This document shows positions 12,801 through 21,492 of a DNA stretch of 36,314 nucleotides, piece after piece. Source of the stretch: Mesotaenium endlicherianum (lineage: Eukaryota > Streptophyta > Zygnematophyceae > Zygnematales > Mesotaeniaceae); the NCBI GenBank assembly GCA_009602735.1, contig WELA01012113.1, positions 135,637 through 171,950 of the forward strand, read 5' to 3'. A program made the translations under genes and the position numbers. How positions within the stretch are numbered: position 1 is the first letter of the stretch; every line of letters begins with the position of its first letter. The notes under the pieces are model-generated. The model saw nothing but the letters and a program-made list of their open reading frames with translations, was not told the origin of the DNA and did no database searches.

Positions 12801-13775
12801 TGCTGCTGCTTCCCTGGCCCGTGGTGGTGGTGGTGTCGGTGGCAGCGGCAGCCATGCCAAGCAACATCCCCCTCCCCCATGCAGGTGCCCCCCCCGGACA
12901 AAAACAGAAGCAGAAGCAGAAGCAGAAGCAGCAGGTTTACCATATCCATAGCAGGAGGCGTGGACGAGCGGGAGTGCTCCTGCAACAGCGAGGCCTCTTC
13001 CCGGCCATGCTCTGCTGCTCCAGCATCATTCTGCTGCAGCTCATTGACTGCCAGCTCATCACCTGCCAGCTCGTCAGCAGCCAGCTCGTTGTGGCGCATG
13101 GCCGAGCCCGTCGCAGCCTCACCCCGTTCCTGCCCGGAGCCGAGCGCGTGTGTTATGCGCACTCTTACGGAGGGGCTGGCGGCGCTGCTGGCTGCTCGCC
13201 CGCCAGATGCGACAGAGGCTCCGCTGCCGGCGCCGGAAGACGAGGTGGCAAAGGCGGAGGAGGAGGGGAGGGAGGCGGAGGCCTCTCTGGCCCTCCGCTT
13301 AAGATTAAGGTTAGGGTTAGGGTTAGCTTCAAAGCGGTGGAGGTCTTCCTCTTCGGGCTCAAAGGGCTCTGGCTGCGGCTGGGACGACAGCGGCTCAAAC
13401 CGCGCTCTCCCAGCTTGGTGGCGATAGGAGGGGCCTCCAACTCCGCTCCCGCCACCAGCAGCAGCCGAAGTAGTAGTAGTAGGAGGAGGCGCAAGTGGAA
13501 GCCTGGGCACTCGATAGGAGACTACTGCTGAAGAGGGCGGGGCCGGCAGCGAGGGGGGAGGAGGAAGTGGAGGAGAAGCGGCTGGAGCAAAGGCGGACGA
13601 GGGGCCCGTGACCGCGGCGGAGGAGGAGGAGGAGGAGTAGGCGGTGCCGCCGTTGGGCGGGATGACGACGGCGGAGTAGGCGAGCACCCAGTCGGGGTCG
13701 GTGATGCCGTTGGCCTCCATGATGGCCTGCACGCGCGTCTCGTAGTCGCACGCCAGCGACCACAGCGTCTCCCCC
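9313..13775 (-). CDS. LysM-domain protein with predicted membrane helix (5' end unresolved, interrupted by gap)
   Basis: The proposed exons are 13775-12941, 11680 into the gap, gap to 10674, and 9516-9313. Exon 1 opens with a LysM module (GETLWSLACDYETRVQAIME, then ANGITDPDWVLAYSAVVIP) and continues as a Ser/Pro/Ala-rich linker with four five-residue repeats (NELAA/DELAG type). The next exon (cag|AAG, phase 0) encodes a hydrophobic helix (LGLAAVAGSILVVAAVAG) followed by a charged stretch (AERLAEQRQRREAQLWEEF). After the gap comes a Gly/Ser-rich stretch ending GEPAE|gtgact. The last exon (gtgcag|GGG) carries RRDYEEIVHGYESGIAQSYE and ends KFKDKSKRK at the stop 9315-9313. The likely picture is a LysM module on one side of a membrane with a short basic tail on the other. 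A donor at 13168 (gtaaga, also phase 0) is an alternative end for exon 1. The LysM exon start is uncertain because the frame is open upstream, and the true N-terminus was not found. The frame of the Gly-rich exon is not certain. Confidence 0.6.
9540..9600. repeat. ACGC/ACAC microsatellite
   Basis: A run of CACG and CACA units, ending in five consecutive ACGC units, lies just upstream (minus sense) of the last LysM exon, inside the intron. Confidence 0.8.
9823..9897. repeat. Pure (CTG)25 / (CAG)25 trinucleotide tract
   Basis: Seventy-five bases are an uninterrupted run of 25 CTG units on the plus strand, read as CAG on the strand of the LysM gene. In my model it lies in the intron between 10674 and 9516. 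The surrounding minus frame is open for 129 codons and would read the tract as polyglutamine, so a missed polyQ exon is possible. Confidence 0.97.
10789..11426. other. Assembly gap (638 N)
   Basis: A run of 638 unknown bases falls inside the LysM/membrane-helix gene. It removes the end of the helix-containing exon and the start of the Gly/Ser-rich exon. Flanking sequence is very GC-rich, which may explain the gap. Confidence 0.99.
11888..11965. repeat. GT-rich microsatellite
   Basis: TGTG/TGCG alternating tract following a TACGTACG stretch, within the intron between the first LysM exon and the membrane-helix exon. Confidence 0.8.
12499..12642. repeat. Long C/T tract (polypurine on gene strand)
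   Basis: About 140 bases are almost entirely pyrimidine on the plus strand, with many CCCCC and CCCT runs. The tract lies within the large intron of the second LysM gene. A similar tract is at 14811-14870. Such tracts can adopt triplex structure and are common sites of assembly error. Confidence 0.75.
13037..13096 (-). repeat. Four 15-bp in-frame repeats in LysM exon
   Basis: Four consecutive 15-base units, each beginning CAGCTC on the plus strand, encode five-residue repeats of the NELAA/DELAG/DELAV type. The repeat keeps the reading frame, which supports the exon extending at least this far and argues for the donor at 12940 over the one at 13168. Confidence 0.75.
13309..13326. repeat. Short TTAGGG-type repeat inside coding exon
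   Basis: Three near-perfect GGTTAG/GGGTTAG units in a row. On the minus strand they encode alternating Asn with Pro or Leu (NPNPNLNL) in the linker of the second LysM protein. Confidence 0.8.
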
Positions 13776-14810
13776 CTGCCGCCGTCATTGTCGTTGTTAC
13801 GGTTGTTGTCGTTGTCGTAGCACCCCCAGGCGCCACCAGCGACGGCAGCAGCAGCAGCAGCAGCACCGGACACACGTGGAGAAAGTACGCACGTGGAGCA
13901 AGCAGGCAAACGGGTCAGCCAATCAACAGATCGAGATGGGCTGCAGAGGGCGGGCGACGCGGGCCGCTGGGGGGCACCAATGCAGCAGACAAGCTGGGGG
14001 GGGGAGAGGGCAGAGCGTGCTCTTTGAGGAGTACGGAGAGGCGGTACAGAGGGAGCCAAGAGAAGGGGTGCAAAGAGGGACTGCAGTGAGGGAGTGCAGA
14101 GGGAGAGTACGAGGAGGGAGTGCCCAGAGTCCCATAGAGGGCCTGTCATCCCAGTGTGAGCTTGAGAAAGGGCGGCTGGCCAGCTAGCCGGCTGGCTTCC
14201 CGAGTGACCTCCACCTGCGGGCAGCAGAGGAGCAGAGGGCACGCAAGGCTGACCGCCTATCCCCGTCAAAATCTTAGCAGTCCCTTGCAAAGAAATGAAC
14301 CAGTTGATCGTCGCACACGGCGCACATACACGGGGAAACGCCTGATGCCAGCACCACTGCTGGCATGGCATCAGCATGCCCCCCGGCTGAGGCGCGGAGG
14401 ACAGGAGCCGAGCTGGGCTCCTCTCTGGCGTACTGCCACAGGCTGCAAAGCCTCCTCCTCTTTCCTCTTGCCGGGGAACGAGAAGACGGGACGGAACACG
14501 ACGCAGGCGGAGGGGGAGGGGGAGCGAGAGAGAGGGCGCTGCACTTCGAGCTCCAAGGCTCCCCGCCTGCTGGGGTCCCTCTCCCTCCAGAGGCCAGAGG
14601 CGTCTCTGAGAGCCTGAGCAAACAATCTATCAGGGCGATATCTATCAGCGCCCACCATGCAGGCGTCCATTCCCACCCTTCCCCCCCTGGGCCCGCCCTG
14701 CCTACGCTTCCCACAGCGAGCAACGCAGGAGATCGTGACGATGTCACAGGCACGGTGACACTGACTCTAACCCACTGGTTGGCGCTTCAGCCCTCAGCAA
14801 ACCCCATCCG

Positions 14811-14870
14811 TCCTCCCCTCCTCCCCTCCTCCCCCTCCTCCCCGCCTCCCTCCCTCCCTCCCTCCATTTT
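14811..14870. repeat. C/T-rich tract with CTCC and CCCT units
   Basis: CCTCCC and CCTC units followed by CCTC/CCCT tetranucleotides, pyrimidine-only over most of its length. Low-complexity sequence with no coding signal that I can defend. Confidence 0.75.
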
Positions 14871-15760
14871 GCATCCCGCACGTCCCATCTGCCAGCGAAC
14901 GTCATAAAGCTGGAAGCAAAACATGAGCCAGCTCGCTTGTCCACAGCTCCCTTTGCAACTCGCGAGCGTCGAAACGAATCAATGCTTCGCCAACCGTCCT
15001 CACAAGAACTGCAAGAAGGGCAATTGATGCACAAGTGACACGTGGCATGTGTTGAGTGCACGGGCTACTGAGCGCACCCCCTGACCAAGAAACCACGCGC
15101 AGAGCTACTCCCTAAGATCTCTCTCATCAACCAACCCTGGACCTCTCCTTAGACCTATCTCCTCAGGGATGTACTTCCTCATAGAAACACTCACCCCTTT
15201 TAATCTTTGCTGCCTTTCACTGACCCTTTTGTTTCTTTGTTGTCTTTCCCTGACCTGACCTGGCAATTCCTCCTGCAACTGCTTACCTTTCCGACATGCA
15301 GGTACCGTTACTTCCTGAATCTGCTCGAGATAACGTCTTCAAACTTCACAAACTTCACACATAACAGACAGCGGTCTCGACCAGAGGGAGTACAGTTGCT
15401 GAGTGACAGTTCTCCCACTTTGTGAGAACGGAGAAAGAAGTGAACAAGAGAAGGTACTGCTTCACGAGGAGACTTAGGAAATGGTAGCAGGATAAGGCAA
15501 CAGCGGGAGTTCTACCAAGCTTGCACTGCAAGCGCCTGAAGTTTTACCCTAATTGCTATAACGTATGAGACAAGACATCTACATAGGCAAGCCCAATTTT
15601 TTTTTGGCCCAGGAAGACCACAATATGCAGGAAGAGCAAATGCGATAGAATTTCCACGAGCTGAAGAGCAACAATATCTGGTGAGAAAGCCTTCAGATCC
15701 AGCAGAACACAATACAAACGGATTGTCACATAAAACACGGTGAAAGTAAGGAACAAAGAC

Positions 15761-16087
15761 TCACTCTTTCACACGATGAATGATGTGTTTACTTCTGCGA
15801 CCAGACGGACCACGCGCCTCGCAGTATGCTCCCCTCTCGCTCTGAATTACTCTGGCTACAGCTGGATTCCGTCTCTTGATGATGCTGAATTCACCTCTTC
15901 CGGCACCCTGTCCTTGCCCCTCATCGTTATAAGCTTGTACTCTAAGGCGGCTGCATCCTCTATCATTTGAATAGCAAGCTACATTCGACTTGAGTAAGTT
16001 GCCATTTTCTCCATGGCCAGCAAAATCAGCATGTCCAGAACAGCTACCCAGGAAAGAGATGCAAGGAGACTGTGCAATAGTGGCCAT
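15761..16087 (-). CDS. Candidate 108-aa ORF, possible first exon with plastid transit-like N-terminus
   Basis: The ORF starts at ATG 16087 and stops at 15761. The N-terminus begins MATIAQSPCISF and is poor in acidic residues, with an RLRVQA stretch about 45 residues in, as in many plastid transit peptides. The rest is basic (IIKRRNPAVARV). A GT donor (A|gtaaac) lies in the final codons, so this may be a first exon. I recognise no domain and found no convincing next exon. It could equally be a chance ORF. If real, it is transcribed toward the LysM gene and could be part of it, but nothing in the sequence proves that. Confidence 0.2.
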   Translation of the reverse strand: MATIAQSPCISFLGSCSGHADFAGHGENGNLLKSNVACYSNDRGCSRLRVQAYNDEGQGQGAGRGEFSIIKRRNPAVARVIQSERGAYCEARGPSGRRSKHIIHRVKE

Positions 16088-17099
16088 GAACAGGTTGCGT
16101 CTACTTCTTTGTCGCTGATAAGGAGGAGTCAAATCTGTAGTTCTAAATAAGCCAAATGCGAGCTTTATACTGCCTTAACAGTCCACAACACAATCAATAG
16201 TTTCCATGCTACATGATGATTAACACGGGTCCATATTGGGTGGATGTGGTGATAAAGATGCGACGCGGCGCTCACGAGGACATGCCCGCAATTATGAATA
16301 TACAGAAATAAGAAGTTATCAGCAGGAACACAACCGAGATCGAGCACTACCCAAGAAGGAAGCTTGTATTAACGACAATTTCTTCAAGCAGGTAGATGAG
16401 GCCTCTTAAATGTCATGGTTGAATGTGGAGCAACGGGATGCTTAACAAGTGAAATCGATTGTGCATCGCTATTTCTTTTGCATGCTATTTTCTCGCTGTT
16501 GCTTGCTCTGCTCCTTGTTCCTCCTCACTGAGCGCTGTCAACATGTCTGTTTCGCAATCCTCGCATCTGGTCGTTTAGAGGCGTTTTAACGGTTCCGGGC
16601 CATTTCGGGCCACTTCGGGACAAAATTGAATCCTGTCTGCTCGCGCACGTCCAAGGCCAGAGCGCGAAAGAAAAATCAGAATGCGCGGGAATGTCAGGAA
16701 CCCTCCCGACTGGTGACATAAGGGCGCATAGCAGGACCTTGACACCGCTGTCGGATCACTACTCATCGTCGCGTTTCCCTTTCGGTCAGGTGTGTTGCAA
16801 AATCAGCACGAATAAGGCATCGTTGAAAAACAAATTAGAAAAAGTGGCAAATTACAACTGACGCAGAGATTGAGTTTTTGTTTATTAGAAGACCCTCTTT
16901 TAGATTCTGATAAGTTCGTGGCCATGCAGACCGGAAGCGGTTTTTGGAGCCTATTATTTCTCAACAGACCGATGTCGTTTCTTTCGCAGTTTTGGAGGGC
17001 ATGTATATAATCGATTTAGTCCCGGGATTCGGAAAAATGTCGCCGCATGTTGCCCCATGCATATTGGGCCGTCGGGGAACATTTCGACCTCTGCAAATT

Positions 17100-17139
17100 G
17101 GTCGCGGTTGGTCATGGTGGGTCACGGTCGGTCATGGTT
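17100..17139 (+). promoter_or_regulatory. Four tandem decamers of type GGTCRYGGTN
   Basis: Four contiguous 10-base units fit GGTC(A/G)(T/C)GGT plus one variable base, about 340 bases upstream of the start codon of the TXNL4B-type gene. The exact helical-turn spacing would put every copy on the same DNA face. A regulatory role is inference only. Confidence 0.55.
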
Positions 17140-17475
17140 TTGACCTGTCTCGAGCTCGAAACTTGGCTGCCAGGGTCAACCTCTTTGCACGGACACATTT
17201 AGCCATGCCAAGCCATGTGCAACACTTAGAAATCACTTGAAATTGATTGCTTGTAATCAGAGTGTTTCACCCAGCTGCAACCTGATGAGCAGAGTGAAAA
17301 CATCTCCAGTGTTGGTGTCCGTGGAGCTGAAGGCCACAATGCTGATCTCTTTATATGTTATTTTTCCCGATAGCATGTGCTCAATGTCAAGCTCCTCGTA
17401 TTGAAGCCATTGGGGGGCTATTGTTTCGCACTTGTGAGGCAGCGGAAATACATTCTGAGGGCTCCCCGGTCAAGC

Positions 17476-19192
17476 ATGAGTTACCTTCTTCCATCGCTGA
17501 CTATGAAGGCACAGATTGATGATGCAATTAGAGACAATATTGATCAGGTTGTAGTATTGCGCTTTGGAAGAGCCACTGATGCAGTATGCATGCAACTCGA
17601 CGAGATTGTAAGCTCAAATGCGCTTTTCTCCTCTTTTATGTGCATGTCAGGTGAGTCTGTGCATGTCAGGTGAGTCATACTTTCATTTGACATTGCAAAG
17701 TAGTTTCCGCATCGCCGACTATACGTGATTTTCAGAGGGGAAGAACGTGATTCTCTAGTTTTTCATCGTTGGCTGCACTTGAGGCTATTCTGACTCTGCC
17801 TGACACGTTTGGTAGCAGGAGAGTTTGGAGCACCACTGACCATGGCATGGAGGACGTAGAATAGCTACTCTTCTTTACTCTGTTCGCAGTGTCTGATAAG
17901 AGATTTCTGCTTGATAATCAGGCGGACAAACAAGTCACTCCGTACCAATCGTAGTGTTCTGCAGCTGGCGAAGTCTGTACGAGACGTCTCTAAATTTGCT
18001 CAAATATTTCTTGTGAATGTGGACGCCGAAGAAGTTGCGCTGTATGTGAAGTACTTTGACATCACCCTGATTCCAGCTACCATCTTCTTCTTCAATGCAC
18101 AACACATGAAGATGGATTCAGGGTTAGTCTTCAGAACTGCTGCAAAATGAGACACTCCCCAGGCTTGAGCTGCTCCCTATCATTGTTGCAGATCAGGATG
18201 CCGCCATATCGTCTTCTCTATTGTGGGCGTCGACTTCTTGTGCTCTAATATGATGCTGTCAAATTGTCAGTAGTGTCGCATTGTTCATGGCTGTCTACGT
18301 TTCTGCTGTGATATCATTTCCCTCCTGCCATCTATACGTTTCCCCGCATATATCATGGCCACGTGCTGGCCTTCTGTTCACTCTGTTATCTGGCAAGCGC
18401 TGCACCTTACAGCCTTTTTCATAGTTGTTTTTCCAGGTCAGTTTTCTTGATGTGATAGTCCTTGCATAGTTCGCCTTCTTAGTCGTCTACTTCATGAGGG
18501 CATGTTTGAGGTCCCCCCCCCCCCCTTCTTTTTGGGTGCAGGAGCCCAGACCACACTAAGTGGATTGGGGCATTTCACTCTAAGCAGGACTTCATTGACG
18601 TCGTGGAGGTGATGGTGTCATGTCTTGCATGTGCACGTTTCCTTGCTTGCTCATAGTGCAGCAGCTGGTGTTTCTTTTAATGTATGGGTTGCAAAACAGC
18701 AAGTTGGCTTGCTTGCTCGTAGTCCCTGTTGCTTTCTAGATTGTATGACTTGTGAAAAATTGCATGTACGCAGTACTTTGTCCCTCTATATCACACAAGC
18801 TTAGCAGCCTGATGATTGAAACCAAGCAGTAGTAAATGAGCAACACGGAGAGGAGAAGGCAAGGTTTTCGTATGCCTATGTGTTCCCGTCCATATAGGCC
18901 ACACATTGCATTGGCATAGACAGGTAAGCTGCTCAAGCCGCTTGGACGATGATGCAGCTGATCCGAGCACTAGGGGAGTGCTCGTCCCATTGGACTTAGT
19001 GGTCGATTAGCCGGGGGTGCTTCTTTGGCCACTCTTTGGCTGCCTCCACTCTCCGTCTTGTTTCTGATGTAGCGCTGTTGCCGTTGTTTGCAGACCATAT
19101 ACAGGGGTGCCATGAGAGGGAAGCTGATCGTGACCTGCCCTCTGCCCTCTGACAGGGTGCCCAAGTACCAGCTCCTGTATAAAGATTTCTAG
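17476..19192 (+). CDS. TXNL4B: Thioredoxin-like splicing factor, TXNL4B/Dim2 family
   Basis: Four exons, 17476-17607, 17965-18122, 18542-18608 and 19094-19192, give an in-frame protein of 151 aa, close to the roughly 149 aa typical of TXNL4B. All introns are GT-AG and phases match. The protein starts [18 protein letters not shown], has the family's [17 protein letters not shown] in exon 1, [11 protein letters not shown]...[15 protein letters not shown] in exon 2, [20 protein letters not shown] in exon 3, and [13 protein letters not shown]...[11 protein letters not shown] at the end. It resembles TXNL4B (Dim2/DLP) more than the U5 snRNP Dim1 protein, particularly in [19 protein letters not shown] Cys-X-X-Cys redox pair is absent, as in the family. 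The expected role is in pre-mRNA splicing and cell-cycle progression in the nucleus. It is divergent from the LysM gene and convergent with the FNR gene. Confidence 0.93.
18513..18525 (+). repeat. Poly-C13 within splice-acceptor polypyrimidine tract
   Basis: Thirteen C residues followed by TTCTTTTTGGGTGCAG form the polypyrimidine tract and acceptor of intron 3-side splicing into the exon at 18542. A C-only tract this close to an acceptor is unusual and its length may be unreliable in the assembly. Confidence 0.8.
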
Positions 19193-21492
19193 GGAGGGTG
19201 AACTTGGAGATTGCTGCCTGGCTCAGCTTGCTTCCAGTCCCTTGATTGAACCCATCAGGCGGCTACCAGATTGAGGTGGAGGTCTCGCAGCGGTCCCCTG
19301 CATGCATGATGTTGAGAAAGTCCGAATCTTATGTCATACTTTATACCTTAATGGCTGCGGCTCTGCAGAGTGTGAGGATCGTAGCTAATGAGAATGAGAA
19401 GCTCCTCCTGCATGATGTAGAAAGGACATGCGCGTGGTGCTTTGGCCGGACATTTACGACATGCGCTGTTGTGCAGTTGATGTTGTGTGTGACATGGTGA
19501 GAAATGCCGTCAATTTCAAGTGCTCGCACTCTTCTTTTGGAGGTATTTTAGGGGTGAAATGGGCGTACAAATACGCATGCATCACAAAATTCTCGTTTGC
19601 TGTGGTCTTTTATATGGAACTCCTCATTGTGGAATCTTCTTCTGCAGGTACAGTGGTACAGGCCAGCAGCAAGTTTTGCAAAGTGGGAGGGGGGAGCAAG
19701 AGGCAGCACAAGGTGATTGATTTCTTGGTTGCTTTCACAAGGCAGTAGTACTATGTCGGGGGATCTTGGCGCCCTGTGAGGGGACTCAGAGTGCCCGAGG
19801 TGAAAGATTCAAAGAATCTTCTCAGCACTACTTCTAATCAGTCTAAGCCTGAAGCTGTTGAAGTAGGTCTAGAGTTTGACAGAATGGTAGCTGCCGAGAA
19901 GAAGCAATGGCTTCACAACAAGTCTGCCGTGCCTCAGAGTATTGTGGGTCTAGAGCATGTTGGAGTCACATAGATTGTTATCTTATCAGAGACTCGGCTT
20001 CATGTCGGTTGGCTTCAAAATATGGTTGTGACTAGTTTGTTCTAGCCAGGATGTGATGCGGAATAAAGAGAGCATGCAAGGCTGACAACTGGTCGCATGA
20101 AGCATGTCGCGGCATGAAACATACCCCTAGTCCTAGTAAGGTTGACTTATCTAAGGAAAGCCAAAGTCTTTCTTAACCCTTAATTGCCTTCAAGGGGACA
20201 CCTTACGGAGGAGAAAGAAGTGTTCCAAGGCCCTCTTCTCCCCAAGAAAATGCTTGTAGTAAATAACTAAGCCTTTAATTGAAAGAAAATATCAGAATAA
20301 AGAACAAATTATGGGACAAGCAGCACTGCAAAAAATATACAAATAGCAGAAGAGAAAAACATAAAAATGCATAGCGCTTGGAGAAGCTATAAGATATTCA
20401 TTAGAACCAAGACCCAAAATTAGTAACTTACAGAACAGTCGATGTGCATATATCACTTTTTTACCATTTAAAAGTGTAAGCACGAAGTGTTGACAGAGTT
20501 GATGAACAACTTCTAATGTCATCTCATTAAGTACAGACTGAGCCTCTTTCTATTGTCTAGTGCTTCCATTGCTACAGCTCGAAACTGGCCATGAAACCCA
20601 GCATGAAGACAACTGGGTTAAGCAGAAGTCACGCACGCAGACACTACTTGACTTGCATTGCTCTTGCTTCTTATCTTCGAAGCTTGACAATCAGCCCACT
20701 CTCCGAGGCAACAGCAGAAGTGGAAATAGGTGGTGTAGGTCGGGTGTTGAATGTTATCCCGCTCCAACTCTAGGTCAAATGCAAGGAACAAATAATGGGC
20801 TACTACTCTGTGCCCAAATTCACAAGTCAATGGGCCACTGTGCTGCACACATAAAAGTATTTCTGCTTCAAACAAACCTTAAAGCACACCACTGCACCAC
20901 ACTCTTCAGAGGATCAGGCAATGGTCATCATTAACCCAACTCTAGCCAAAAAGAAAGATTGCGTACAGATGCGAAAGCGACAAACAGTCAAAGTTCCCAT
21001 TCTGCGTGGATGATGGTACATAAATGACATACCAGTCTCTCATCTTGTTTAAGAGCCAGAATACAGAGGCCTGTAGCTTGGTTGTTAGATCCCTGACATC
21101 CAGTACAGCATGACAGCCACTGCCCTGAGGGGATATATTTCATGCAGGACATCACATTACTACATTAGGGGCACTACTCTATCCACTCAAGAGTTGTCCT
21201 GGAGTTTTATGTTAATATCAATGTACGACGCCAGCAAAGCTGCCCTCTACTCTAGTGGGCAGCGTTGGTGAGCCAACACAAGTGATTGTTGGGAGATGCA
21301 CGTATGATACTGCTTTGTCTACAAATAGGTTAGTGACTATAACATGCAGAAGAGAGAACACAAGCGGGTATCCCTGCCAGCAACCCTGTGGCACTTGCCG
21401 CTTAGCATGTCAATGGACAAAAGCCTCCTTCAAGACTCCCCCTCAAATGCAAACACGAGTGCATGTGCCCATCAAACCTCCTGCCTCCTTCC
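19193..21492. other. Convergent intergenic region between TXNL4B-type and FNR genes
   Basis: The 3' ends of both genes face each other here, so it should contain both 3' UTRs. Plus-strand ORFs at 19246-19500 (84 aa) and 19776-19973 (65 aa) have no domain I recognise. They could be chance ORFs in a long 3' UTR or exons of an unidentified gene. A TGTAA element, the usual green-algal polyadenylation signal, lies on the minus strand near 20430, but it is too far from the FNR stop to be assigned with confidence. Confidence 0.4.

Larger units (their letters stand above)
13776..17475. other. Mostly unassigned region upstream of the second LysM gene and of the TXNL4B-type gene
   Basis: About 3.7 kb between two divergent genes. 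It should contain missing 5' exons and the promoter of the minus-strand LysM gene and the promoter/5' UTR of the plus-strand gene. The part up to about 14.9 kb is GC-rich and resembles the LysM introns and linkers, but I could not fix exons in it. From 15 to 17 kb composition is more balanced. The candidate ORF at 15761-16087 and the decamer array at 17100-17139 are listed separately. Confidence 0.5.

Noticed and set aside
13309-13326. Interstitial telomere or chromosome end
   Set aside because: Only about three units are present and they lie within an open coding frame. There is no array, so it is noted as a short insert only.
14274-14753. 159-codon minus ORF as the first exons of the second LysM gene
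   Set aside because: It has the right strand and composition but no LysM motif or signal peptide, and the pyrimidine-rich stretches look intronic. The true 5' exons are left open.
15556-15756. Hydrophobic 66-codon minus-strand ORF as a membrane protein exon
   Set aside because: There is no ATG context, family match or supporting splice partner, and a second frame is open over the same bases.
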